The position numbers and the translations under genes are program-made. 44,598 nucleotides of DNA from Eubacterium sp. (GTDB taxonomy: Bacteria; Bacillota; Clostridia; Oscillospirales; Ruminococcaceae): assembly GCA_031271685.1 (NCBI GenBank), contig JAISVH010000023.1, positions 1-44,598 on the forward strand, read 5' to 3'. The notes under the pieces are model-generated. The model searched no databases, was not told where the DNA came from, and saw only the letters and a program-made list of their open reading frames with translations. Shown one piece after another: positions 33,180 through 41,249 of the stretch (positions are counted from its first letter, which is position 1; every line of letters begins with the position of its first letter).

Positions 33180-33926
33180 ATGAAAAAAGTAAGATTGGGA
33201 AAAGCAAGGCAGGCTTTTAGGGGAAAAGGTTTTGCCATAGCGTTGGTATTGAGCTTGGTAGCGGTCGGCGCGTCCACATACATTGCCTACGACAGAGCGC
33301 TAAGCAAAATATCGCTGCCCGACTTCTCTCAAACTCAGGATGAAGACGAGATTGTTTCTTTTGACGCCGAAGACGGAGCGCCGGTGGCCAAAGTGCAGGA
33401 AGATATACCAAAAAACGCGCCCGTTCAGGAAATGGCCGGAATAGAAGCGGCTGAATCCAAAGCCGCCGCTCCCGAAGAGGTAGTCGATGATGCCGGGAAT
33501 TTCATCCCCCCGAAGGCGCCAAGGGTAATGCCCGTCGATGGTGAAGTTATAAATAAGTTTTCCAATGGCGAGTTGGTTAAATCAAAAACTTTGGGGGTAT
33601 GGAAAACGCATGACGGCATAGATATAGCGGCGCCGTTGAACACACCGGTAGTAGCGGCGACCAACGGAACCGTAACGGAAGTTTTCAGCGATCCGCTTTG
33701 GGGTATTTGCGTGGTGGTGGACCATAGCGATGGGAGATACGGGCATTATTATGGACTTGACAAAAACGTTACCACTTCTGTAGGGCAGAAGGTTAACTCC
33801 GGGGATAAACTGGGTATGATAGGAAATACTGCTGAGATAGAGATAGCCGAGGAACCCCATCTTCATTTTGCGATTAAAAACAACGACGCGTGGATTGACC
33901 CGTTTGACTTTATCAATAATATATAG
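33180..33926 (+). CDS. spoIIQ: M23 (LytM) metallopeptidase, SpoIIQ-like
   Basis: 248 residues, one N-terminal transmembrane helix (~17-35, GFAIALVLSLVAVGASTYIA), an acidic linker to ~115, and an M23 domain. The zinc site is intact: H143-xxx-D in TKTHDGIDIAAP-like KTHDGIDIAAP, and HLHF near the end (PHLHFAIKNNDAWIDPFDFI). Its closeness to the spoIIA operon and its layout fit SpoIIQ, the forespore protein that pairs with SpoIIIAH across the engulfment membranes; in many Clostridia it keeps endopeptidase residues. It might be a plain vegetative M23 protein. The start has GAAAGGA upstream. Confidence 0.75.
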   Translation: MKKVRLGKARQAFRGKGFAIALVLSLVAVGASTYIAYDRALSKISLPDFSQTQDEDEIVSFDAEDGAPVAKVQEDIPKNAPVQEMAGIEAAESKAAAPEEVVDDAGNFIPPKAPRVMPVDGEVINKFSNGELVKSKTLGVWKTHDGIDIAAPLNTPVVAATNGTVTEVFSDPLWGICVVVDHSDGRYGHYYGLDKNVTTSVGQKVNSGDKLGMIGNTAEIEIAEEPHLHFAIKNNDAWIDPFDFINNI

Positions 33927-33968
33927 TTTTATTTATAGGACAAGCACAGTCCGACATTTTTTTCAACA

Positions 33969-34006
33969 AACGCCTGCTAAAATAGAAGTAGGCGTTGTAT
34001 TTTTTA
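33969..34006 (+). terminator. Rho-independent terminator after the M23 gene
   Basis: AACGCCT (33969-33975) pairs with AGGCGTT (33990-33996), then GTATTTTTT. It separates the spoIIQ-like gene from the spoIIA operon. Confidence 0.7.
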
Positions 34007-34031
34007 GCAATATTGAATCGAGCAAAAACAT

Positions 34032-34162
34032 ATATAACCACGCTTATAATCACCGTCTCTTAGGCGGCGGGTTCCTTGCTGACTACGTCAGCGGCGGTTT
34101 ATTTTCAATCCCCCGCTGGCGCTTGTTAAAACACTTGAAGCGGCTCCACCGCAGATGTTTGA
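34032..34162 (+). repeat. Palindromic element immediately upstream of spoIIAA
   Basis: TATAACCACGCTTATAATCA, CCGTCTCTTAGGCGGCGGG, CTGACTACGTCAGCGGCGG, CCCCCGCTGGCGCTTG and CCACCGCAGATGTTTGAA. The centre is shortened to GACTACGTC. The element runs into the spoIIAA ribosome binding site (GAAGAGG). Confidence 0.78.
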
Positions 34163-34175
34163 AGAGGTAAATTTT

Positions 34176-34475
34176 ATGGCTGTAAAAATAATAAATCAGG
34201 GCGAAAGGATAATCGCCGAGCTGTCGGGAGATATTGACCATCATAATTTAGTGGATATTCGAAGCGAGATTGACCCATGCCTAGAGGAAATAGCTCCAAA
34301 ATGGCTTGTTCTCGACTTTTCCGGGGTGAATTTTATGGACAGCTCCGGAATAGGACTGATTTTAGGAAGGAAACGTATTTTAGACCAGTTCGGAGGAGCT
34401 ATCGCCATTAAAAATGCAGGTAATAACATAAAAAAAATAATAAGCCTTGCGGGATTAGAAAATTTGATTATTTAA
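34176..34475 (+). CDS. spoIIAA: Anti-sigma-F factor antagonist
   Basis: 99 residues from ATG 34176 with AGAGG 8 nt upstream; the ATG at 34155 belongs to the repeat's tail and would add 7 residues. STAS fold: MAVKIINQGERIIAELSGDI, WLVLDFSGVNFMDSSGIGLI, and LGRKRILDQFGGAIAIKNAG. The serine in DSSG (S56) is the one phosphorylated by SpoIIAB. Unphosphorylated SpoIIAA frees sigma-F in the forespore. First gene of spoIIAA-spoIIAB-sigF. Confidence 0.94.
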   Translation: MAVKIINQGERIIAELSGDIDHHNLVDIRSEIDPCLEEIAPKWLVLDFSGVNFMDSSGIGLILGRKRILDQFGGAIAIKNAGNNIKKIISLAGLENLII

Positions 34476-34489
34476 CGGAGGATGTGGCG

Positions 34490-34939
34490 ATGAAAATAAA
34501 AAATGAGGTTAAGTTTATCTTTCCAAGTCGCTCTCAAAACGAGAGTTTTGCGCGCGGAGCTGTCAGTGCGTTTGTTTCACAGCTTGACCCGACTGTTGAG
34601 GAAATAAACGACATAAAAGCGGCGGTCAGCGAAGCGGTGACCAATTGCATAGTTCACGCCTATGTTGACAGCATAGGGAAAATTGAAATAACATCCCGAA
34701 TTTTAGAAAACGGTTCGGTCTACATAAAAATAAGGGATAAGGGCTGTGGCATGGCCGATATAAAGCAGGCGATGCTTCCCTTGTTTACAACCTGTGCGGA
34801 AGGAGAGCGGGCAGGACTTGGTTTTGCGGTAATGGAAAGTTTTATGGACAAGCTTCGCGTAAACAGCAGGCTAGGCGGTGGGACGACCGTTACCATGATA
34901 AAATGCCTGAAATCAAAAGATGAATCATCCGGGCGATAA
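34490..34939 (+). CDS. spoIIAB: Anti-sigma-F factor, serine kinase
   Basis: 149 residues from ATG 34490 (GGAGG 8 nt upstream; GTG at 34484 is closer to the site and less likely). GHKL ATPase motifs: N-box SEAVTNCIVHAYVD, G1 box DKGCGMADIKQ, G2 region ERAGLGFAVMESF and GGGTTVTM. It binds sigma-F and phosphorylates SpoIIAA. It overlaps sigF by 20 nt, so the kinase and its target sigma factor are translated together. Confidence 0.95.
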   Translation: MKIKNEVKFIFPSRSQNESFARGAVSAFVSQLDPTVEEINDIKAAVSEAVTNCIVHAYVDSIGKIEITSRILENGSVYIKIRDKGCGMADIKQAMLPLFTTCAEGERAGLGFAVMESFMDKLRVNSRLGGGTTVTMIKCLKSKDESSGR

Positions 34940-35588
34940 AGGAGATAAGTTCATTGAAGATAACTTAGGACTTGTCCATTCGCTTGCAAACCGTTTTCGG
35001 GGTCGTGGGATAGAATATGAGGAGCTTTATTCCGCAGGCTGTGTGGGGCTTTTAAAGGCGGCGAAAGGATTTGACCGCTTGCGTGGATTGAAGTTTTCCA
35101 CCTATGCCGTTCCGGTTATAATGGGTGAGATAAAGCGGCTTTTCCGTGACGGCGGGTCTGTTAAGGTGAGCCGCGGGCTTAAAGAGTTGTCGCTTAAAGT
35201 GGCAAGGATGAGAGAACAGCTTGCCAAAAGCGGCGAGGAGCCGCGAATTTCTGAAATTGCCTCACGTCTTGGCATCACCCCTGAAGAAGTTGGCGAGGCG
35301 CTTAACGTCGGACTTCCTGCGATTTCACTTAATTGCGGAGGGTATGGCGAAGACGGAGGAGGGGAGATCGACATCCCGGTCGAGGCGCCCGAAGCAAAGC
35401 TTACGGAGCTTATCGCTCTTAAGCAGTCATTGTCGGGCTTAAAGCCCAATGATCGCAGACTTATAATACTTCGTTATTGGAAAGGCAAAACTCAAACAGA
35501 AATTGGCGAGCTTATGGGAATATCGCAAGTACAGGTTTCTCGCAGAGAGAGAAAAATTTTAGACGAGTTAAGGGCGCTTTTAGTCTAA
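34920..35588 (+). CDS. sigF: Forespore sigma factor sigma-F
   Basis: 222 residues. Regions 2 (FIEDNLGLVHSLANRF, EELYSAGCVGLLKAAKGFDR, GLKFSTYAVPVIMGEIKRLF), 3 (RVSRGLKELSLKVARM-like VSRGLKELSLK) and 4 (ILRYWKGKTQTEIGELMGIS, QVQVSRRERKILDELR) in order. It is the first compartment-specific sigma in sporulation and would turn on spoIIR and spoIIQ. The start ATG 34920 lies inside spoIIAB. Confidence 0.95.
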   Translation: MNHPGDKGDKFIEDNLGLVHSLANRFRGRGIEYEELYSAGCVGLLKAAKGFDRLRGLKFSTYAVPVIMGEIKRLFRDGGSVKVSRGLKELSLKVARMREQLAKSGEEPRISEIASRLGITPEEVGEALNVGLPAISLNCGGYGEDGGGEIDIPVEAPEAKLTELIALKQSLSGLKPNDRRLIILRYWKGKTQTEIGELMGISQVQVSRRERKILDELRALLV

Positions 35589-35649
35589 TTTAACAATTAT
35601 AAGCATATAATCGAACCAAATACAAGCTGTTTGCAAGGAGTAGATTATT

Positions 35650-36639
35650 ATGTTTGTTTATACTATTTCAAAGAAAAAAGCCGTCAGAACAGGACTGTTG
35701 ATACTTGCTGTGTTTGCGGGAATCGCAATCGGGATTGCCGCAATCCTTACCGCGGTAGACATTGGGGCAAAAGAAAAAAAAGTGCCAATTTATTCGGTGG
35801 ACCGATCCGACAATAAAATTTCCCTTACCTTTGACTGCGCTTGGGGTAACTCCAATACTGACGAGCTGCTTTTAATGCTTGAAAAGGGGGGCGTAAGAGC
35901 GACTTTCTTCGTTACCGGAGAGTTTTGCGACAAGTTCCCTGATGATGTTAGGAAAATGGCTGCCGCAGGCCATGAAATAGCCAATCATTCAGATGCCCAC
36001 CCGCATATTATAGGCATGAACATCAATGATCTCATTGCTGACACAAAAGAGGGGGGACGTAAAATCGAAATGATAACTAAAATCAAGCCGACGCTTTACC
36101 GCTCGCCATATGGAGAGTTTGACGACACCTCGGTCTCTACCATAGAGGGCATGGGATATAAATTTATCCAGTGGTCAGTTGACAGCATCGATTGGCAGGA
36201 ACCGGATTCAGAAACCATAAAAAAGCGAGTTATCGATAAAACCGGCTCCGGTTCGATATTGCTTTTTCACAATGACCTGAAAAATACCGCCGAAGCCTTG
36301 CCGGACATAATATCATCGCTTAAAAAGTCCGGTTTTGAGTTTGTACCGGCGGGGGAGCTTATATATTATAAGGACTATTACATTGACAATACGGGAAAAC
36401 AGATTTATAGCGCAGCTGTGCGCCTCGGCGAGTCCGGTGCGGCCGAAACTTTGTCAATAATGTCCGAAATTTCGGTGGAAATTCCCGATGAATACGATGA
36501 ATCATTTTTAGACACGTCGTCCGGAGAAATGCTTGACGCATACTATAACAAAGACTATGAAAACGGCTATGAGCTAATTAAGGGTGAGGGGTCTCCTTAT
36601 CCCAACGAATATGTTGTCGCAGAAGAATTAGAAAAATAG
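35650..36639 (+). CDS. Polysaccharide deacetylase (NodB domain, sporulation type)
   Basis: 329 residues: N-terminal membrane helix (~14-36), then NodB. Motifs: SLTFDCAWGN (the TFD[DC]..GN variant typical of sporulation-type deacetylases such as PdaB), ATFFVTGEFCDKFPD, GHEIANHSDAHPH (HxxxH zinc pair), YRSPYGEFDD, and a final WSVDSIDWQEPDSETI with LLFHNDL. It removes acetyl groups from cell-wall amino sugars. About 100 C-terminal residues (~235-329) are an extra acidic tail with no recognised domain. It starts 61 nt after sigF, with GCAAGGAG upstream, so may belong to the same unit or be sigma-F/G driven. Confidence 0.85.
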   Translation: MFVYTISKKKAVRTGLLILAVFAGIAIGIAAILTAVDIGAKEKKVPIYSVDRSDNKISLTFDCAWGNSNTDELLLMLEKGGVRATFFVTGEFCDKFPDDVRKMAAAGHEIANHSDAHPHIIGMNINDLIADTKEGGRKIEMITKIKPTLYRSPYGEFDDTSVSTIEGMGYKFIQWSVDSIDWQEPDSETIKKRVIDKTGSGSILLFHNDLKNTAEALPDIISSLKKSGFEFVPAGELIYYKDYYIDNTGKQIYSAAVRLGESGAAETLSIMSEISVEIPDEYDESFLDTSSGEMLDAYYNKDYENGYELIKGEGSPYPNEYVVAEELEK

Positions 36640-36713
36640 CGAAATTTATCAGTTAATGCAGCGGTTTGACTTTTTATTGACTATGAGTCAAATTACTATA
36701 ACACGGCGCAAAA

Positions 36714-36740
36714 TGCGGCAGCCTACCACGGGCTGCCGCA
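36714..36740 (+). terminator. GC hairpin after the deacetylase gene
   Basis: TGCGGCAGCC (36714-36723) and GGCTGCCGCA (36731-36740) form a perfect 10-bp stem with a 7-nt loop, then TAAAATTTC. Upstream, 36660-36705 is the repeat related to the 14437 hairpin. Confidence 0.55.
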
Positions 36741-36879
36741 TAAAATTTCAAACAAAGTTAATTTGGCTAGCTTTGTTCCGAGTCCTATGCGGCGATCAAA
36801 AACACATGCCGGCTATTGCCATTATATATATTATGTGTTATAATAAAATTGTATTTTTTATTTTCAGGAAGTGATAGTC

Positions 36880-37728
36880 TTGAAACTTGGCTTGGTGCTC
36901 GAGGGCGGTGCGAGCCGCACTGTTTTCAGTTGCGGGATAATGGATTCTTTGCTGAAATATAATATTTTGGCTGATTACGTAATTGGCGCCTCTGCGGGAA
37001 TCTCTTACGGGGTTAGCTATTGCGCCGAACAGATCGGGCGCAACCGGCGAATTATAGCCGAATATATGGATGACACAAGATATATGGGGATAAGGCACTT
37101 TTTTGACAAAAACAATAAATGTTATTATAATTTAGAATTTGTTTATAAAACCATACCGGGCGGCCTTGTTCCGTTTGATTTTGATAAATATCGTGATTTT
37201 AAGGGGAATATAATAGCTGCTGTAACAAGGCTAGATACAGGAGAAGCCGAACACCTTGAGCTCCCTCGCGACGACTCGGCGTTTTTGGGGCTTCAGGCTA
37301 GCTGTGCCCTGCCGCTTTTATTTAAGCCTATAAAGATAGGAAACTATTATTACATGGACGGTGGGATCGTGGACAGCATACCCTTTGAAAAGGCGTTGGC
37401 AGATGGATGCGACAAAATAATAGTGATACTGACACGAGAAAGGGGATATATAAAAAAACGTGAAGCTGCCATTGGGCTTATAAGCGCCTGCTACCGGCGC
37501 TATCCGAAGTTCGTGGCGGCAGTAAAGCGGCGACACGATAAATACAACAGCGACATAAAAAAGCTTTTTAAATATGAGCGCGAAGGGCGCGCGTTTGTGA
37601 TATGCCCGCCTGACACGCACGGGATAAAACGAACCGAGCGGAAACCTGGAATTTTACTTCAGTTCCACGACGAGGGATATATTTACGCCGAAAGCGTTAT
37701 GGATAAAATTAAAAGTTTTTTAGAGTAG
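36880..37728 (+). CDS. Patatin-like phospholipase family protein
   Basis: 282 residues from TTG 36880; AGGAAGTGA ends 5 nt before. The serine lipase motif is G36-A-S38-A-G40 (VIGASAGISYG), preceded by an oxyanion-type LGLVLEGGASRTVFSCGI; the catalytic aspartate is D160 in YYMDGGIVDS. No signal peptide. Cytoplasmic or membrane-associated hydrolase of glycerolipids. Physiological substrate unknown. Confidence 0.88.
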   Translation: MKLGLVLEGGASRTVFSCGIMDSLLKYNILADYVIGASAGISYGVSYCAEQIGRNRRIIAEYMDDTRYMGIRHFFDKNNKCYYNLEFVYKTIPGGLVPFDFDKYRDFKGNIIAAVTRLDTGEAEHLELPRDDSAFLGLQASCALPLLFKPIKIGNYYYMDGGIVDSIPFEKALADGCDKIIVILTRERGYIKKREAAIGLISACYRRYPKFVAAVKRRHDKYNSDIKKLFKYEREGRAFVICPPDTHGIKRTERKPGILLQFHDEGYIYAESVMDKIKSFLE

Positions 37729-37763
37729 AAACGAATAAAACCGTAATTTACAAAAAATAAGGA

Positions 37764-37800
37764 TTTCAAACATCTGCGGCTGTCCCGCAGATGTTTGAAT
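37764..37800. repeat. Solo tail palindrome upstream of the ABC-F gene
   Basis: TTTCAAACATCTGCGG and CCGCAGATGTTTGAAT around CTGTC: a symmetrical copy of the element's tail. The ABC-F ribosome binding site begins ~12 nt later. Confidence 0.65.
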
Positions 37801-37821
37801 ACTGATAAAAAAGGAATAAAG

Positions 37822-39435
37822 ATGATAACAGTAAATAATTTAAGCCTGCAGTTCGGCGGAGCGACTTTGTTTAAAGATGTCGACCTGCTTTTTACGGCGG
37901 GCAATTGCTATGGAGTTATAGGAGCTAACGGAGCGGGCAAATCCACATTTTTAAAAATTCTTTGCGGTGAGCTTGAGCCGTCGGCTGGGAGCGTAAGCAT
38001 AGCTAAAGATATGAGGATATCTGTCCTAAAGCAGGATCATTTTGCTTTTGATGAACACACCGTTCAGGATACGGTCATCATGGGCAATAAAAATCTATAT
38101 GAAATAATGAAGGAAAAAGAAGCTCTTTATGAAAAAGAAGACTTTTCTGAAGATGATGGTGAGCGCGCAAGTGAATTAGAGGGAATTTTTGCCGAGCTTA
38201 ACGGTTGGGAAGCGGAAAGCGACGCTTCTAAATTAGTTCGGGGACTAGGACTTCACGAATCGGTTATGCATGAGAGAATGTCAAGCTTAAGCGGCAATGA
38301 CAAGGTAAAAATTCTGCTTGCGCAGGCGCTGTTCGGGAAACCAGACGTTATATTGCTGGATGAGCCGACCAACCACCTTGATATTGACGCTGTCGCTTGG
38401 CTTGAAGAATTTTTATCGGATTATTTCGGAACGGTAATAGTCATATCGCATGACCGGCATTTTTTAAATAATGTCTGCACGCACACGGTCGATATTGACT
38501 ACGGAAAAATCAAGATGTATGTTGGCAACTACGAATTTTGGTATGAAAGCTCACAGCTTATTCAGCGATTGATAAAACAGCAAAACAAGAAAAACGAGGA
38601 TAAAATAAAGGAGCTTCAGGGATTTATCCAAAGATTTTCGGCTAATAAGTCAAAATCAAAGCAGGCGACCTCGCGTAAAAAACTGCTAGACAAGCTGACT
38701 GTTGAGGAAATGCCGGCTTCCTCACGCCGTTATCCGTTCATAGGATTCGAGATAGAACGCGAGATAGGAAAAGATGTGCTTCAGGTGACGGGCCTTTCTC
38801 ACAGCATAAACGGCCGTAAGATTTTTAGAAACGTTTCATTTACCGTCAACCGAGGAGATAAAATAGCGTTTCTGGCGGACAGCGAAATAAAAGTCACCAC
38901 GCTGTTTAAAATACTTAACGATGATATAACTCCGGAAGATGGCGCGTTTAAATGGGGGACAACCGCAACGCTCAGCTATTTCCCCATTGACTCCGACAAA
39001 TATTTCGATGGATTGAATATGAAGATTATCGACTGGATACGACAGTATTCAAAAGACGAAACAGAGACTTATCTTAGGGGTTTTTTGGGCAGGATGCTGT
39101 TTTCGGGCGACAGTGTTTATAAGTCGATCGGCGTTCTGTCTGGCGGCGAAAAGGTTAGGTGCATGTTTTCGCGTATGATGCTGTTCGGGTCAAACGTGAT
39201 AATGCTTGATCACCCTACCAACCACCTTGATTTGGAAAGTATTTCGGCTGTTAATAACGGATTGAAAGACTTTAAAAGCAACGTGTTGTTTTCTTCACAT
39301 GACCGCGAGTTAATCGAGACCATCGCTAACCGCATAATAGAAATCACCGATGACGGCTGTTTCGACCGCCAAGGTAATTACGAAGAATATATCGAGTGGA
39401 GACGAGGGCAGAATTTAGGAGCGTTGATACTTTAG
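37822..39435 (+). CDS. ABC-F family ATPase with degenerate second nucleotide site
   Basis: 537 residues from ATG 37822 (AAAAAAGGA upstream). ABC-F proteins are soluble, two ABC domains, acting on ribosomes. NBD1 is complete: GANGAGKST Walker A, LSGNDKVKILLAQAL signature, LLDEPTNHLD Walker B. A linker of about 60 residues (QFSANKSKSKQATSRKKL-type) follows. NBD2 has LADSEIKVTTLF in place of Walker A: the glycines and the invariant lysine are gone. Walker B is VIMLDHPTNHLD with His instead of the catalytic Glu, while the signature LSGGEKVRCMFSRM is normal. This resembles the YkpA/YbiT-type branch, where the second Walker B often has Gln instead of Glu. Confidence 0.88.
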   Translation: MITVNNLSLQFGGATLFKDVDLLFTAGNCYGVIGANGAGKSTFLKILCGELEPSAGSVSIAKDMRISVLKQDHFAFDEHTVQDTVIMGNKNLYEIMKEKEALYEKEDFSEDDGERASELEGIFAELNGWEAESDASKLVRGLGLHESVMHERMSSLSGNDKVKILLAQALFGKPDVILLDEPTNHLDIDAVAWLEEFLSDYFGTVIVISHDRHFLNNVCTHTVDIDYGKIKMYVGNYEFWYESSQLIQRLIKQQNKKNEDKIKELQGFIQRFSANKSKSKQATSRKKLLDKLTVEEMPASSRRYPFIGFEIEREIGKDVLQVTGLSHSINGRKIFRNVSFTVNRGDKIAFLADSEIKVTTLFKILNDDITPEDGAFKWGTTATLSYFPIDSDKYFDGLNMKIIDWIRQYSKDETETYLRGFLGRMLFSGDSVYKSIGVLSGGEKVRCMFSRMMLFGSNVIMLDHPTNHLDLESISAVNNGLKDFKSNVLFSSHDRELIETIANRIIEITDDGCFDRQGNYEEYIEWRRGQNLGALIL

Positions 39436-39546
39436 AGCGGGTTCTCATAAAAAGAAATATTCAGATTTTCTAAGGGGAAATTAACGCGGCATGGCAGAAA
39501 AAACGCAAAGAATATGGGCGTTTTTGTTTAAGTGAGCACGCTCTAA
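39432..39546. mobile_element. MITE-like element with near-matching terminal repeats
   Basis: TTAGAGCGGGTTCTCA at the left and, as complement, TTAGAGCGTGCTCA at the right, with TA at both tips. The 115-nt interior has no gene but holds the hairpin AAAAACGC...GCGTTTTT (39499-39525), which could terminate the ABC-F gene whose stop codon lies at the left tip. Confidence 0.5.
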
Positions 39547-39549
39547 TTT

Positions 39550-39600
39550 ATAGCAAATTTTGCAAACATGAAAGTTACTAACATGTTTGCGTTCGCCGCT
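39550..39600. repeat. Hairpin repeat, inverted relative to 15545-15594
   Basis: GCAAACATG and CATGTTTGC form a 9-bp stem around 11 nt; GCCGCT...AGCGGC follows. See the matching element at 15510-15600. Confidence 0.5.
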
Positions 39601-39641
39601 GAAAGCGGCGCACCGAGACCAAGCCGAAGTGTTTATAGCTA

Positions 39642-39668
39642 ACAATAAGCGGTTTTTGCGCTTATTGT
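39642..39668 (+). promoter_or_regulatory. Hairpin in the purB 5' region
   Basis: ACAATAAGCG (39642-39651) and CGCTTATTGT (39659-39668) form a 10-bp stem with a 7-nt loop, 30 nt before purB. Followed by AAAATATAAAA, so it is not a T-run terminator on the plus strand. I could not identify a purine-responsive motif. Confidence 0.4.
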
Positions 39669-39698
39669 AAAATATAAAAATAACGAGGTAATAGTTAT

Positions 39699-41144
39699 AT
39701 GAGCAGTAACGATAAATACAGTGTCTATGAATCTCCGCTCTGCACGCGGTACGCGAGCGGAGAAATGCAATATCTTTTTTCGGCGCGAAAAAAAATCACA
39801 ACTTTCAGGCGTCTTTGGACGGCTCTGGCAAGAGCGGAAATGAATTTGGGTCTGGATATCACCGAAGCGCAGGTGAAAGAACTTGAAAATAATATAGACA
39901 ATATAGATTTTAAAGCGGCTGAAGAGCGTGAAAAGCTTGTGCGCCATGATATAATGGCTCATATATACGCCTATGGACTTGCCTGTCCAAACGCAAAGGG
40001 AATAATACACTTGGGAGCGACATCATGTTATGTGGGAGATAATGCCGATATTATCATAATGCGCGATGCTATGAAAATAATAAAAAGAAAAATTATAAAT
40101 GTTTTGGCTAATTTAGCAAAATTCGCCGACGAGTATAAAAGTCTTCCTTGTCTCGGATATACGCATTTGCAGCCGGCACAGCTGACCACAGTCGGCAAGC
40201 GCGCTTGTCTTTGGATGAACGAGCTTTTGTCCGACTATGAAGAAATATGTTTTAGGATCGACAATCTTAAATTGCTGGGGCAAAAAGGAACGACCGGCAC
40301 TCAGGCCAGTTTTGTCGAGCTTTTCGAAGGCGACAACGAAAAGATAAATAAACTTGAACAGATGATAGCCGAAGAAATGGGTTTTTCATGCTGTGTCCCA
40401 GTGAGCGGACAGACTTATTCAAGAAAAGTTGATTTCTGTGTGCTTTCTACTCTTTCTGGCATTGCGCAAAGCTGTTCAAAATTCAGTAATGACCTAAGGA
40501 TTTTGGCAAGCTTTAAAGAAATGGAAGAACCGTTCGAAAAAAATCAAATAGGCTCGTCGGCAATGCCGTATAAGCGAAACCCAATGCGCTCTGAAAGGAT
40601 CACCGCTTTGGCGCGCTATGTAATAATCGACGGGCTTAATCCGGCATTCACATCGGCTTCTCAGTGGTTTGAGAGAACGCTTGACGACAGCGCAAACAAA
40701 AGGCTGGCAGTGTCTGAATCGTTTTTAGCGGTCGATGCGATACTGAACATAATGCTTAATGTCACAAACGGGTTGGTGGTATATCCTAAAGTGATCGGAC
40801 AAAGGGTTATGAGAGAGCTACCCTTTATGGCGACCGAAAACATTATGATGCAGGCGGTGAAAAAGGGCGGTGACCGGCAGTCGATTCACGAGCGGCTTCG
40901 GGAGCACAGCATTGCCGCGGCGGCGCAGGTCAAAAATGACGGCGAAGAAAACGATCTGATTTTACGTATCGCGGGAGACGAAACGTTCATGATGAACAAA
41001 GAAGAACTTTACGCCGTATTAAAACCTGAAAATTATATCGGACGTTCAGACATTCAAACAGCGGAATTTTTAAGGGGCTTCATCCACCCGGTTCTAGAAA
41101 AAAACAGGGATTTGCTAGGCGAAACTGCAGAGCTTAACGTTTAA
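39699..41144 (+). CDS. purB: Adenylosuccinate lyase
   Basis: 481 residues. Splits SAICAR and adenylosuccinate in purine synthesis. Family signature GSSAMPYKRNPMRSE is complete (catalytic serine and Lys loop); other landmarks are HLGATSCYVGDNAD and YTHLQPAQLTTVGKRACLWM. The gene stands alone; GAGG precedes the ATG. The fumarase/aspartase superfamily fold is certain; PurB is chosen over fumarate hydratase from the HLGATS and YTHLQPAQ blocks and length. Confidence 0.94.
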   Translation: MSSNDKYSVYESPLCTRYASGEMQYLFSARKKITTFRRLWTALARAEMNLGLDITEAQVKELENNIDNIDFKAAEEREKLVRHDIMAHIYAYGLACPNAKGIIHLGATSCYVGDNADIIIMRDAMKIIKRKIINVLANLAKFADEYKSLPCLGYTHLQPAQLTTVGKRACLWMNELLSDYEEICFRIDNLKLLGQKGTTGTQASFVELFEGDNEKINKLEQMIAEEMGFSCCVPVSGQTYSRKVDFCVLSTLSGIAQSCSKFSNDLRILASFKEMEEPFEKNQIGSSAMPYKRNPMRSERITALARYVIIDGLNPAFTSASQWFERTLDDSANKRLAVSESFLAVDAILNIMLNVTNGLVVYPKVIGQRVMRELPFMATENIMMQAVKKGGDRQSIHERLREHSIAAAAQVKNDGEENDLILRIAGDETFMMNKEELYAVLKPENYIGRSDIQTAEFLRGFIHPVLEKNRDLLGETAELNV

Positions 41145-41175
41145 ATCAGCAAATCAGCAAATTTTTCAAAAAAGC

Positions 41176-41204
41176 TTGACTAAATTATGATAATAATATA
41201 TAAT
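41176..41204 (+). promoter_or_regulatory. Sigma-A promoter for secDF
   Basis: TTGACT (41176-41181), 17-nt spacer, TATAAT (41199-41204), 46 nt before the secD start. Confidence 0.7.
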
Positions 41205-41249
41205 TAATTAGTATTTCTATAATTTTAAAGAAACGGAGTGAAAAAGCAG

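Noticed and set aside
33988-34018. Possible sigma-H promoter for the spoIIA operon (GTAGGCGTT and ATTGAAT)
   Set aside because: The spacer is about 15 nt instead of 11-12, the -35 lacks the A of AGGA, and the -35 region is the arm of the terminator hairpin.
34155-34175. Longer spoIIAA start at 34155
   Set aside because: That ATG is the conserved ATGTTTGAA of the repeat tail; the ATG at 34176 has a proper site and gives the family N-terminus.
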